Below the pieces are notes generated by a model. The model was not told where the DNA came from and made no database searches. It saw only the letters and a program-made list of their open reading frames with translations. A program made the translations under genes and the position numbers. Below are positions 8,009 through 17,458 of a stretch of 64,000 nucleotides of DNA, in pieces. Origin of the DNA: Bacteroidota bacterium (GTDB lineage: Bacteria; Bacteroidota; Bacteroidia; M30B66); contig JAIXYK010000053.1 of the NCBI GenBank assembly GCA_027490225.1, positions 52,422 to 116,421 of the forward strand, written 5' to 3'. Within the stretch, counting starts at the first letter, position 1, and each line of letters opens with the position of its first letter.

Positions 8009-10444
8009 TCACCTGTTATGCAGAATCGTAAAAGGTTTTGAAATGTTATTCGACTGAATAAAATAAAGGCCGCTTTGAAACAAACGCACATTTATTTCCA
8101 TGCGTTTTGTGTTTGAGATGGTTTGGAAAACCAATCTGCCTTGTGCATCAAAAATGCGGATGGGTAGGCTCGGAAATTCACTTTCAAGAATTAAAGTTTC
8201 ATCTGCAGGAATGGGATAAACCTTTAGTTGATTTGAATTGATTGAATTTATTCCAACACTTGAAAGTAATACGCAATTGGAGGTATCGCGACAGTTTCCT
8301 GAGCTTGTTTCCAGTGCATAATTTCCATCAGAAGTTGCTGTAAAAGTTGGGTTTGTTTCACCAGAAATACTTGCAAAGTCGGCATCACAATTTAACCATT
8401 GCAATTGTACATTTTGAGGTAGATTTAATGCTGTAAACACGTTATCGTTTATTGAAATTTCAGCGTTTAAGGTGTCGAATGTTAAATTGAGTGTGAGCAA
8501 ACTATCGCAACCGTTAGCAGCAGTTAATGTGGTTTGATAAATACCTGATTGAGTAAAGGTTTGGTTGCCAATGTTGTATGTTTCGCCAGCACAAATATTA
8601 ATTGTTTGACTCTTTATTGAGACAGGTGTAACCTCCAAATTCAGAATCTCTACATTCTCGCAACTTCCATTTGTTGATATGAATCTTGGATATACGCCAT
8701 TGTTTTTTAACCAATATCCATTATAAAAAACCGAATCACCTGCGCAAATTTGATTGTAAATGTTTGTTCGGTTGATGCACGTGGTATGTTTGGTTAAAAA
8801 CATATCTTGTGCATAAATCGGAAACCATATAGCTGTATCGGAATTTAAGCTTATTGTTGTTGTTGTGCTATTTGTATAATTAAATTGATAATCATTCGTG
8901 AAATGACCAGCACAATACAATAGGCCATTTGTATCAGTAACCATTTCGTTAATTTGAGCCTTTCCTAGTTCAGAATAAAAAATACGTTGTGAAAGATAAT
9001 TGCCATCAGTTGTATAACGCAGTATATAAGGGTTAGGTGGACTATTAAAAGCATTTGTTCCAGGTGTTAAGGGAACTATTGGAGATGCAGGGTCAACATC
9101 AACAATTTTGCAGCGCGTTGTACCGCTCATATACAAACGACCTGCACAATCAATTGCTAATTCTAAACCTTGAACATCGCCACTTATGCCAGTGTCAGAA
9201 TCTGGTCCAAACAACCAATGCGCCCAACGGATTGCCCCATTATCTGTGTAACTCGCTATATAAGCATTATCTTGAACAGTTTCATAAGTATATCTTGGGA
9301 TTTCATACGTGGATGTATCTGGATCGAAATCAGTTAAAGGTAAAGTAGGAATAAAGTTTGGCTGGTAACCAACAATTCCTGTGATATACATATTATCGTA
9401 AGCATCAAAAACAATATCAAATCCAGCAGTATTGGCATGACCTTCAATTTCTTTAGCCCAGATAAATGTTCCTGTGGATGAAAATTTAGCAAAAAACATA
9501 CGGGCTCCAAATGCATAATCGGGTAAAATCAATGTGGCGGCAGGATTTCCCGAAACTATTTCAAGTGTGTCCAAATATGAACCGGTAATTACTACTTCAT
9601 CATTACTATTTATTCCAATGGCAGCTACACTTAAACCCCAAGGCGTAGGCCCAAATATTTTCATGTAATTTTCAAAAACCGGAATTCCATTTGCATTTAA
9701 CTTCATTAGTAGGCCTTTGTATTTGCCTGGATAAATGGTATCGATTATCACTTCGTTATGCGTAACAATAAAGTTGCCCGATATTACCCCAGTAATTATA
9801 AGTTGATTGTCGGATGTGCAATCTATATCTGAGAAAAGAATGTTATTGTAGTAGGGCTCTTCACCGGGGGCAAGAGGTATATCTATATAGGTAAAATGAG
9901 TTTTCCATAAAAAATTACCATCCGTATCAAATTTGCCTATATAGCCTACAAAGTTTGTAGATAAATTTAACTGAACTGTAGTATCGGTCGGATTTAAATT
10001 CACATTATTAGGGCCATTCCCACTGATTATAATATTCCCTGAATTATCGACTACAATAGCGTTAGAAGTTTCAAATCCTAATGAACCTAAATTTTTAACC
10101 CATACAGCATTTCCTTGGGGATCAAGTTTCGCAAAAAATAATTGAGAAGCCCCATTGCCTAAATTTACAATTTGATTACTATCTGCATTAAATTCTAATA
10201 CATTGTTTAATAATGGAAAAAGCGGATCAGTCGGATTTGCATGTAACGTATCGGAAAATGTTCCCAAAATATAGAGGAAACCATTTTTATCAATAGCCAT
10301 ATCGCTTATGTAATCTTGCTGGATAGAACCGAAGGTTTTTACCCATTGAAATGCAGGTGTTTGTCCGATTGCTTTTGAAAAAGACAACACTAAAACAAAT
10401 AAAACCAGTTTGCATTTAATGCAATTTAAGTTGAAGTATTTCAT
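8009..10444 (-). CDS. Secreted SBBP-type beta-propeller protein with T9SS type A sorting domain
   Basis: 811 residues. The signal peptide runs to about residue 28 (SFSKAIGQ). Residues ~30-550 consist of degenerate propeller repeats of the form (F/Y)xxKxxxxGxxxWxKxxGxxxxDxxxDxxGNxYITG, similar to SBBP (beta-propeller) repeats. Two short Cys-containing repeats follow (ICAGDSVFYNG and ICAGETYNIG, the second ending GCDSLLTLNL), then a linker ending DTSNC. The last ~75 residues (LKVYPIPADETLILE ... GRLVFQ ... GLYFIQ) form a type A T9SS sorting domain. Only 27 bases separate its start from the upstream 10472-12373 gene, so it is probably in the same operon. Function unknown; surface-exposed and probably cleaved at the C-terminal domain. 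Confidence 0.87.
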   Translation of the reverse strand: MKYFNLNCIKCKLVLFVLVLSFSKAIGQTPAFQWVKTFGSIQQDYISDMAIDKNGFLYILGTFSDTLHANPTDPLFPLLNNVLEFNADSNQIVNLGNGASQLFFAKLDPQGNAVWVKNLGSLGFETSNAIVVDNSGNIIISGNGPNNVNLNPTDTTVQLNLSTNFVGYIGKFDTDGNFLWKTHFTYIDIPLAPGEEPYYNNILFSDIDCTSDNQLIITGVISGNFIVTHNEVIIDTIYPGKYKGLLMKLNANGIPVFENYMKIFGPTPWGLSVAAIGINSNDEVVITGSYLDTLEIVSGNPAATLILPDYAFGARMFFAKFSSTGTFIWAKEIEGHANTAGFDIVFDAYDNMYITGIVGYQPNFIPTLPLTDFDPDTSTYEIPRYTYETVQDNAYIASYTDNGAIRWAHWLFGPDSDTGISGDVQGLELAIDCAGRLYMSGTTRCKIVDVDPASPIVPLTPGTNAFNSPPNPYILRYTTDGNYLSQRIFYSELGKAQINEMVTDTNGLLYCAGHFTNDYQFNYTNSTTTTISLNSDTAIWFPIYAQDMFLTKHTTCINRTNIYNQICAGDSVFYNGYWLKNNGVYPRFISTNGSCENVEILNLEVTPVSIKSQTINICAGETYNIGNQTFTQSGIYQTTLTAANGCDSLLTLNLTFDTLNAEISINDNVFTALNLPQNVQLQWLNCDADFASISGETNPTFTATSDGNYALETSSGNCRDTSNCVLLSSVGINSINSNQLKVYPIPADETLILESEFPSLPIRIFDAQGRLVFQTISNTKRMEINVRLFQSGLYFIQSNNISKPFTILHNR

Positions 10445-10471
10445 GTAGTTTGTTAGTGTTGGATTTTAGTT

Positions 10472-10985
10472 TTATTGCTTCACAACCTTGTACCTACATT
10501 CATCTACTTCCAACACATACATGGCCGGCGCTAATTCCCGAAAGTTGATGATTTGCTTTTGGGCGTTTCCTTTGGTGGAAATTACAAGCGCTCCAGTGGC
10601 GGTAAAAAGGCGAATGTCATAACTTGATTTTTCTAAGGTAAATTCAAGTTGTTCATTTACTGGGTTAGGCGAAACAATTAAATTATCGCACAATGAACCT
10701 TGTTTTTCGGGTGTTGATGATTTAATGATTTGTCTGCAATTGCTTGTGTCTACACATTCGCCGATGGTAATTACAGCACCATAATTACCAGTTGTTTGGG
10801 GTACGAAAGAAGTTTGTGTTGCTCCGGGAATGGCTTGTCCGGTGGTGCAATTAATCCATTGAATGCTGGTGGGAGAGCCATTCACATAGAGCATAGAATC
10901 TGTCTGAAAAATTTGGGCGTTAAAATTCAGTATTTCGGCTTCAATTGTCAGTATGCTATCACAACCGCTTGCGTTGGTAAGGGTT
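10472..10985 (-). repeat. Shared C-terminal module, copy 1 of 3
   Basis: About 510 bases encoding the last ~170 residues of the 10472-12373 protein. It is nearly identical at DNA and protein level to 12490-13000 and 14868-15370, for example the run QWINCTTGQAIPGATQTSF in all three. The similarity is far higher than in the rest of the proteins, pointing to recent duplication or gene conversion. Confidence 0.8.
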
Positions 10986-12373
10986 TGGGTATAAATACCA
11001 GAATTGCTGTAGGTAATTCCATTTATTGAAATCGGATTGCATTCGTTGAGTGATAAGGTCGACTCAATTAGTTGACAAGTATTCAGTTTCACCAACCAAC
11101 AATCATAGCTAGTATAATTATCAACGGTGCTATGATTGCCTGAAACATCATTATCATTTGAACCAGATGTTCCTGAAACAATAAATCCTCCATCATTCGT
11201 CTGTATAATGGAGCTAGCATATTCAGGAAATGAACCTCCTAAAGATTTTTGCCACTCAGTTGTTCCTGTATTATTTAGTTTCACTAACCAATAATCCATC
11301 GAACCATGATTGCCTGAAACATCACCATCATTTGAATCCGAGTAACCTGAAACAATGTATCCTCCACCAATTGTCTGTTGAATAGATACTAAGTGTTCAT
11401 ACCCAGCTCCTCCTAACGATTTTTGCCACTCAATTGCTCCTATACTTGTTAGTTTAACAATCCAGTAATCTAGGCCACCATGATTGCCTGAGACATCACC
11501 ATCATTTGAACTAGACATACCTGCAAAAATGTATCCTCCATCATTTGTTTGTTGGATAGGCCCTCCTGAATCTGCCGATGAACCACCTAATGATTTTTGC
11601 CATTCTATTGTCCCGACACTAGTTAGTTTCACCACCCAGCAATCTTGGGAGTTATGGTTCCCTGAAACATCACCATCATTTGACAGAGAAGTTCCTGAAA
11701 GAATGTACCCACCATCAGTTGTCTGTTCAATAAAGTATCCATAATCATAACTTGATCCACCCAATGACTTTTGCCATTCAAGTGTTCCCAAAACACTTAG
11801 TTTCGCCACCCAGAAATCGTCGTTACCATGATTGCCTGAAACATCACCATCATTTGAATTAGAATATCCTGCAAGAATGTAACCTCCTTCATTGGTCTGT
11901 TGAATAGAGATTGCGGATTCATACCCAGTTCCTCCAAATGATTTTTGCCACTCTATTGTCCCAATACTAGTTAGTTTCACTACCCAGCAATCAGCACTTC
12001 CATGATTGCCTGAAACATCACCATCATTTGATGTAGAAAATCCTGCAACAATGTAGCCCCCATCCGTAGTTTGTAGAATAGATTGTGGAATCTCACTGGC
12101 CGTTCCACCTAGTGATTTTTGCCATTCAATAGTCCCTGTTTCATTTAGCTTTACAATCCAGTAATCTTCAAAACCATAATTAACTGAAACATCACCATCA
12201 TTTGATTTAGGTCGTCCTGCAACAATGAATCCTCCATCATTGGTTTGTTGAATAGGCCCCCCATAATCAACGCCTGATCCACCCAATGATTTTTGCCATT
12301 GAATGGCAGGCTGGCTAATTGATAAGAAAAAACTGAAGGAGAAGAAAAGTGTAATGAGTATATTTCTTTTCAT
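10472..12373 (-). CDS. Secreted seven-bladed beta-propeller protein with T9SS type A sorting domain
   Basis: 633 residues, signal peptide MKRNILITLFFSFSFFLSIS. Residues ~26-431 are seven consecutive, very regular ~58-residue repeats, each starting WQK(S)(L/F)GG, passing through QQTNDGGYIVAGYS and the acidic loop SNDGDVSGNHG, and ending DYWVVKL. Seven copies match one closed seven-bladed propeller. The NDGDVSGNHG loop resembles an Asp/Asn-rich metal-binding loop, but binding is not shown. A Cys module ending GCDSILTIEAEIL precedes the C-terminal ~165 residues, which are almost identical to those of the next two genes upstream and end in a type A sorting domain (SPNPVNEQLEF, GALVIS, MYVLEV). 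Probably surface-associated. Confidence 0.88.
   Translation of the reverse strand: MKRNILITLFFSFSFFLSISQPAIQWQKSLGGSGVDYGGPIQQTNDGGFIVAGRPKSNDGDVSVNYGFEDYWIVKLNETGTIEWQKSLGGTASEIPQSILQTTDGGYIVAGFSTSNDGDVSGNHGSADCWVVKLTSIGTIEWQKSFGGTGYESAISIQQTNEGGYILAGYSNSNDGDVSGNHGNDDFWVAKLSVLGTLEWQKSLGGSSYDYGYFIEQTTDGGYILSGTSLSNDGDVSGNHNSQDCWVVKLTSVGTIEWQKSLGGSSADSGGPIQQTNDGGYIFAGMSSSNDGDVSGNHGGLDYWIVKLTSIGAIEWQKSLGGAGYEHLVSIQQTIGGGYIVSGYSDSNDGDVSGNHGSMDYWLVKLNNTGTTEWQKSLGGSFPEYASSIIQTNDGGFIVSGTSGSNDNDVSGNHSTVDNYTSYDCWLVKLNTCQLIESTLSLNECNPISINGITYSNSGIYTQTLTNASGCDSILTIEAEILNFNAQIFQTDSMLYVNGSPTSIQWINCTTGQAIPGATQTSFVPQTTGNYGAVITIGECVDTSNCRQIIKSSTPEKQGSLCDNLIVSPNPVNEQLEFTLEKSSYDIRLFTATGALVISTKGNAQKQIINFRELAPAMYVLEVDECRYKVVKQ
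11080..12298 (-). repeat. Seven tandem ~174-bp repeats encoding propeller blades
   Basis: Seven in-frame units of about 58 codons inside the 10472-12373 gene. They are similar enough at nucleotide level to recognise by eye (recurring GAAACATCACCATCATTTGA and CAATGATTTTTGCCA on the plus strand). Such arrays can gain or lose blades by recombination. Confidence 0.8.
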
Positions 12374-12489
12374 ATTTATTTGGCTTTTTTAAATGTTAAT
12401 TAACAGATTTAGAAAAAAAACAAGGGCTGATTGGGTCGATTAAAATTCACTCAATAATCCAGAATCAATTTATGCATAAGCTTCATTTT

Positions 12490-13000
12490 TTATTGCTTCA
12501 CAATCTTGTACCTACATTCATCTACTTCCAGCACATACATGGCCGGAGCTAATTCACCAAAGTTGATGATTTGCTTTTGTGCGTTTCCTTTTGTGGAAAT
12601 TATAACCGCTCCAGTAGAGGTAAAAAGACGAATATCGTAGCTTGATTTGTCTAAGATAAATTCAATTTGTTCATTCACAGGATTAGGCGCAACAATTAAA
12701 TTATCGCATAGTGAACCTGGTTTTTCCGCTGCTGTTGATTTAATGATTTGTCTGCAATTGCTTGTGTCAACACATTCGCCAATGGTAATTACGGCGCCAT
12801 AATTTCCTGTTGTTTGAGGTGCGAAAGAAGTTTGCGTAGCGCCCGGAATGGCTTGTCCGGTGGTGCAATTAATCCATTGAATGCTGGTTGGTGAGCCATT
12901 CACATAGAGCATGGAATCTGTTTGAAAAATTTGGGCATTGAGGTTTAAGATTTCTGCATTAATGGTAAGAATACTATCGCAACCGCTGGCGTTTTGCAAT
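12490..13000 (-). repeat. Shared C-terminal module, copy 2 of 3
   Basis: Second copy of the conserved C-terminal block, in the 12490-14862 gene. It includes the GCDSILTI module end, the QTTGNYGAVITIGEC segment and the type A sorting domain. Confidence 0.8.
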
Positions 13001-14862
13001 AACTGAGTAAACTGGCCAGAAGTAGAGTAGGTGATCCCGTTAATGCTGATTGGGTCACAATCGTCTATATTCAGTGTTGTAGAGCTTGGGGAAGAAATAG
13101 CTACCTGAATCACTAATACACTGTCGCAAGCTGTGCCATTATCAAAAATTTGTTGGTAAATACCCGAGCTCTCATAAATTTGACCGTTCACTTCAACTGC
13201 GCTACACGACTGAAAAGACAGTTGACTGCTGGCTTCGTTTATTTTTAAAGTTAAGCATGTTATACTATCGCATCCTTCAATCGAACGGTTGTTAATGGTA
13301 TAGAACCCTGAAGAATCAAGAATTTGTCCTGCAATTTCATAAAATGGTTCACAGGTTTCAATATATGTTTTTTCCAATAAACGCTCACAAAAGCTATATT
13401 TAGCAATAAATCCATTATAAAAACCGCCATCATAAGTAAACTGATTATTCCCGGGCTCAAACTCCGATACATTTGCAAATTCGCCTGGCAAATAAAAATT
13501 CTTTTCTAATGAATCTACCGCAAGGCCTGATCCCCAAGCTACTTCAGGGTTTCTGATAGTTTTTACCCATTCAAAATCTCCAAGTGGATTAAAGCAGACA
13601 ATAAACGGGTTTAAAACCGCACTATCAGGAGGAGTTATAATTGCTTGACCAATACCTGGGTCGAAATCATTAGAACCGTTCGCCCCGTATATCCATCCCG
13701 TAACATAAACATTACCAGAATTTCCTGTTACAAGATATTCAGAACCCAAAGCTCCTGCATAAGCTGATGTAGAAACAGTTCTTACCCAAGTAAAATTACC
13801 ATCTAAATCATATTTTGCTAGAAAAACCCCTCCTGTTGAATCTGGAGGTGGAACTACGTTAAGGGGAGAAAAATCAAAATCATAATCAGGAAAAAACACA
13901 CCATAGGTGTAAAAAGAATTATCGGGGCCAATTTGTATATCACTTAAAGTGTAAGTATTATAACCTTCATATTGCTTTAGCCAAACGAAATCGCCTTGGT
14001 TATCTAATTTCAAAATATAAGAACGCTGCGGCAGACCATCAATTGGATTAGTTAATTGAATTCCTGGTCCAGGATCTACATCTAAAGCTGATGTATAAAG
14101 GCCTACTATATAAATATTGCCAACTAAATCTATTGTTTGCGCAGCTATACTTTCAAAGCCGACACCTCCAAATTGTTTGGCCCAAATAGTGCTTCCATCG
14201 AGCATATTAAATTTTGCGGTGAAATTATCTGTTTCTCCATTCGAATTAAAAACTATTGGGCTACCTGGATTTCCAAAATCCACTGTATCGGCAAAAACGC
14301 CACTCATAACAATATTGCTGTCAGGGGTAAAATCAATCGAGAAACTGATGTCCCCATAGATATCACCACCAAATCTTCTTACCCAAATGTAATTTCCAAA
14401 TTTATCGTATTTTCCAATAAATATATCTTCTTCTAAATTTGGAGGTGGAATTGCCGTTGCATTTGTATCTAAATTAAAGTCAACAAAACCATAACAATAT
14501 CCTACAACATAGATGTTTTCATTTTTGTCTAGAAGTATTTTCCTTATGTAATTGATTCCCGAACTTTGGTTAAATTCTTTTTGCCAAATGGGAGTACCAG
14601 AGGCGCTTAGTTTTACTAATATTGCTTTAGTGTTTAGTAAATATGTTACTGTTGAAGTATCACAGCATGATTCAATTTGAGTGTTTTCATTCCCAACACC
14701 TGCAGCATAAATTTCACCTTTATTATTGATTTGTAATGCAGTAAAACTTTGTACATCGGCTCCAGTTAAGCGAGTAACCCAATGGCATTGAGGGGCTTGG
14801 GCTAATATTGCTGAATAAAATAATATTAAAATTAGAGTAAATAACAGTCTTAAGTTTTTCAT
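12490..14862 (-). CDS. Secreted SBBP-type propeller protein with T9SS type A sorting domain
   Basis: 790 residues from ATG at 14862 (MKNLRLLFTLILILFYSAIL). A reading from 14895 adds 11 residues that overlap the upstream gene and would place the signal peptide internally, so 14862 is chosen; it lies 5 bases after the upstream stop codon. The mature protein starts QAPQCHWVTR and has SBBP-like repeats (DxxGNIYxVG, W.KQFGG patterns) to about residue 490. Four Cys/GCDS modules follow, then the ~165-residue C-terminal block shared with the genes at 10472 and 14868, ending in a type A sorting domain. It is very likely cotranscribed with the upstream paralogue. Function unknown; secreted surface protein. 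Confidence 0.87.
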   Translation of the reverse strand: MKNLRLLFTLILILFYSAILAQAPQCHWVTRLTGADVQSFTALQINNKGEIYAAGVGNENTQIESCCDTSTVTYLLNTKAILVKLSASGTPIWQKEFNQSSGINYIRKILLDKNENIYVVGYCYGFVDFNLDTNATAIPPPNLEEDIFIGKYDKFGNYIWVRRFGGDIYGDISFSIDFTPDSNIVMSGVFADTVDFGNPGSPIVFNSNGETDNFTAKFNMLDGSTIWAKQFGGVGFESIAAQTIDLVGNIYIVGLYTSALDVDPGPGIQLTNPIDGLPQRSYILKLDNQGDFVWLKQYEGYNTYTLSDIQIGPDNSFYTYGVFFPDYDFDFSPLNVVPPPDSTGGVFLAKYDLDGNFTWVRTVSTSAYAGALGSEYLVTGNSGNVYVTGWIYGANGSNDFDPGIGQAIITPPDSAVLNPFIVCFNPLGDFEWVKTIRNPEVAWGSGLAVDSLEKNFYLPGEFANVSEFEPGNNQFTYDGGFYNGFIAKYSFCERLLEKTYIETCEPFYEIAGQILDSSGFYTINNRSIEGCDSITCLTLKINEASSQLSFQSCSAVEVNGQIYESSGIYQQIFDNGTACDSVLVIQVAISSPSSTTLNIDDCDPISINGITYSTSGQFTQLLQNASGCDSILTINAEILNLNAQIFQTDSMLYVNGSPTSIQWINCTTGQAIPGATQTSFAPQTTGNYGAVITIGECVDTSNCRQIIKSTAAEKPGSLCDNLIVAPNPVNEQIEFILDKSSYDIRLFTSTGAVIISTKGNAQKQIINFGELAPAMYVLEVDECRYKIVKQ

Positions 14863-14867
14863 TTTAT

Positions 14868-15370
14868 TTATTGCTTTACAATCTTGAACCTGCATTCATC
14901 CACCTGCAACACATACATGGCTGGCGCTAAATCTTGAAAATTGATGATTTGCTTTTGGGCGTTTCCTTTGGTGTTTATGATGAGCGCTCCAGTGGATGTA
15001 AAAAGACGAATGTCGTAATTTGAATTATCTAAGGTGAATTCAATTTGTTTATTCACCGGATTAGGAGATACGATTAAATTATCGCACAATGAACCAGATT
15101 TTTCGGGTGTAGATGATTTAATGATTTGCCTGCAATTGCTCGTGTCAACACATTCGCCAATGGTAATTACGGCGCCATAATTTCCTGTTGTTTGAGGTAC
15201 GAAAGAAGTTTGTGTAGCGCCAGGAATGGCTTGTCCGGTGGTGCAATTAATCCATTGAATACTGGTTGGAGTTCCATTTACAAATAGCATGGAATCCGTT
15301 TGGAAAATTTGGGCGTTGAGGTTTAAGATTTCTGCTTCAATGGTAAGCACACTGTCGCAACCGCGCGTAT
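14868..15370 (-). repeat. Shared C-terminal module, copy 3 of 3
   Basis: Third copy, in the 14868-17270 gene. Differences from the other copies are scattered single substitutions, such as NGTPTS for NGSPTS. Confidence 0.8.
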
Positions 15371-17270
15371 TGAGAAGGTTTTGGGTGTAGCTGCCCGATT
15401 GGTTGTAGGATATTCCATTTAATTGAACAGTTTCACATGCTTCAAGCACAATTTCCCCAAATGTAGCTTGTAAAAGCTCAAAATTAATATTGATTAAGCT
15501 GTCGCAACCAGCTTTATTCATCATGAGTTGAGAATAAGTCCCTGATTGCGAATAGGTTTGATTATTTATTGTTAAAGAATTACACGCCTGTAAATTTAAA
15601 TTAGCTGTTGAAGGATTTGCTTTTGTTAAATGAAGAATAGCAATACTATCGCAAAGATCTTCATTTTCATAAAAACTAAAATAGGTTCCACTTTCGGAAA
15701 ATGTATTTCCATTCCATGAAAAGGAAGAATCGCAGGTAGTTACTTGATTTTCGCTATTTCGAACCGGGCATGTACTATACTCTGCAATAAAACCTTGTAA
15801 TAGTATAGGATTCAGCGAATCAGAAAATGTGTAGAAAGAATCTCCATATTTGAATGAGTAGGGCGTTTGGAGAACACCCGAAATGTAAACTTCACTTCCA
15901 TCTGTTCTTACATAAAAATCATAGAGATATACTAAATTTGTTACTGAATCGCACATCGGCAAGGCATACCTAAAATCACCATCAGAATTTAACGAAAGTA
16001 AATAATGCGTGAAAGGATTTCCAGGATTAATCGTAGAATTTGTTGGAGCTGAAAGGGTGAACACATCAGGGCCTGGATCCATGTCCACCGACTGATAAAA
16101 CAAACCCTTTATGTAAAGATTACCACCTTGATCAAATTGTAAATCAGACCATCCCTTGGTGTAGCCGTAAGCATTCGTTTCCCATGTTTTAGCCCAAAGG
16201 AAATCTCCATTGGAATTTAGCTTCACCAAATAGGCTATGCTTCCCGGAATTGCCGAACTTACAAAATAGTTTTGTGAAGGATCTGGATCAAGATCATAAT
16301 CGATTTCATTTACAGCCTGACCGATAATGTATATTTCCCCTGCAGAATTAACTTGAATAGTATTTCCAATATGTTGTCCATTATTTTGGAATTGTTTTAG
16401 CCATAATAAATTGCCTGTGCTGCTAAATTTCACCATGGCTATTTTAGAATAAAAGCCATTTGATGGTGCTGCATAAACAGTTCCTGGACCAGGGTCAACA
16501 TCCAAAGTACTCAAATAATTAAGAAGCAGATAATAATTCCCCGACGCATCGACGCATTGACCATAAACATCAGTTATACCTTCCAGTCCAAATTTTTGCG
16601 CACTTATTGTCTGTCCAGAAGCATCTAACTGTAAAACAAAAGCATCGGATACTCCATTAGCATACAAAACAATTGGAGCTCCGGGATTGCCTAGGTCAAT
16701 TGAATCGGTAAATGTTCCGGTAATCAATAAATTTCCTGAGGGTAGGATATTCAGTTCACGGGCAAAATTTGAATCCGAAATACCAAAATTCCTTGCCCAC
16801 AAAAAGTCACCATCTGGATTGTATTTTGCCACACAAATTTCACGAGCCTGATCAGGATCAACAATGTAGTCGTTAGTTGAATCAGGATCGAAATCAATTG
16901 TTCCACCAAAAATCATCGTTAAAATGTAGATGTTATCTGCCGAATCTAATTCCATTTTAACATCATACGTATTATGTAAACCATAAAGTCTTTTTTGCCA
17001 AACAAAATTACCTGCTTGATCGTGGCGGGAAAGTGTAATATTGATTCCTCCTCCATCGTCTGAAATCTGAGTAGTATCATAAAACGAATGGAAATTTGCA
17101 AAACCTTGGTTAATGCTCGCTCCATACACCTGTTGCTGCGAACCTAAAGATACAGCAAGGAAAGCAGATGTCCCCTGTGATGATGCTCTGCTTACCCAAT
17201 GGCATTCTGGAGCCTGAGCAATTATTGTAGTTGTGAATAAAATGAAAATGTATGGTAGAATTTTCTTCAT
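14868..17270 (-). CDS. Secreted SBBP-type propeller protein with T9SS type A sorting domain, first gene of its operon
   Basis: 800 residues. The signal peptide MKKILPYIFILFTTTIIAQ is followed by APECHWVSRA, matching the start of the next gene's mature protein, so the two are tandem duplicates. Residues ~20-500 are SBBP-like propeller repeats (DSADNIYILT, W.KQFQNNG, DLQFDQGGNLYIKG). Four Cys modules (each ending near CDSI/CDSL/CDSV) and the shared C-terminal block with the type A sorting domain (SPNPVNKQIEF ... MYVLQV) complete it. The promoter at 17339-17405 has the TACCC box and is divergent from the LuxR-type regulator gene. The genes down to 8009 run in the same direction and may form one operon, apart from a 116-base gap at 12374-12489. 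Confidence 0.88.
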   Translation of the reverse strand: MKKILPYIFILFTTTIIAQAPECHWVSRASSQGTSAFLAVSLGSQQQVYGASINQGFANFHSFYDTTQISDDGGGINITLSRHDQAGNFVWQKRLYGLHNTYDVKMELDSADNIYILTMIFGGTIDFDPDSTNDYIVDPDQAREICVAKYNPDGDFLWARNFGISDSNFARELNILPSGNLLITGTFTDSIDLGNPGAPIVLYANGVSDAFVLQLDASGQTISAQKFGLEGITDVYGQCVDASGNYYLLLNYLSTLDVDPGPGTVYAAPSNGFYSKIAMVKFSSTGNLLWLKQFQNNGQHIGNTIQVNSAGEIYIIGQAVNEIDYDLDPDPSQNYFVSSAIPGSIAYLVKLNSNGDFLWAKTWETNAYGYTKGWSDLQFDQGGNLYIKGLFYQSVDMDPGPDVFTLSAPTNSTINPGNPFTHYLLSLNSDGDFRYALPMCDSVTNLVYLYDFYVRTDGSEVYISGVLQTPYSFKYGDSFYTFSDSLNPILLQGFIAEYSTCPVRNSENQVTTCDSSFSWNGNTFSESGTYFSFYENEDLCDSIAILHLTKANPSTANLNLQACNSLTINNQTYSQSGTYSQLMMNKAGCDSLININFELLQATFGEIVLEACETVQLNGISYNQSGSYTQNLLNTRGCDSVLTIEAEILNLNAQIFQTDSMLFVNGTPTSIQWINCTTGQAIPGATQTSFVPQTTGNYGAVITIGECVDTSNCRQIIKSSTPEKSGSLCDNLIVSPNPVNKQIEFTLDNSNYDIRLFTSTGALIINTKGNAQKQIINFQDLAPAMYVLQVDECRFKIVKQ

Positions 17271-17338
17271 AGGCTACTATCAAAATGTAAATTGTTTATT
17301 CGAAATCAATAATTATCAAAATTAATAATACTACTTTT

Positions 17339-17405
17339 CAAATCTAAAACAATGTGCATCAAAAACATTAATTATCTTACAAATAGGGTATTTTTTTGGG
17401 TAGTT
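17339..17405 (-). promoter_or_regulatory. Promoter of the 14868-17270 gene with TACCC direct-repeat box
   Basis: The minus-strand -7 element TAGATTTG is at 17339-17346. The 22-bp box at 17384-17405 is identical to those at 4993 and 7954, again exactly 39 bases from the -7 element. On the other side the box ends 5 bases before the -33 region of the divergent regulator promoter, so a bound protein could control both directions. Confidence 0.72.
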
Positions 17406-17410
17406 AAACT

Positions 17411-17438
17411 TTGGATTGTTTAAAACGTTGTATTTTTG
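17411..17438 (+). promoter_or_regulatory. Promoter of the LuxR-type regulator gene
   Basis: TTG at 17411-17413, a 17-base spacer and TATTTTTG at 17431-17438 match the Bacteroidota -33/-7 consensus. Transcription would start near 17445, leaving a ~14-base leader before ATG 17459. This rules out the possible upstream TTG start at 17411. The TACCC box lies immediately upstream, suggesting autoregulation. Confidence 0.6.
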
Positions 17439-17458
17439 AAACTACCAAAAACAGAAAT

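Noticed and set aside
14863..14895. N-terminal extension MQVQDCKAINK of the 12490-14862 protein
   Set aside because: It overlaps the upstream gene's end and would place the signal peptide internally.
17411..17458. TTG start that would extend the LuxR-type regulator by 16 residues
   Set aside because: The -33/-7 promoter (17411-17438) lies inside it and ATG 17459 begins a natural receiver-like sequence.
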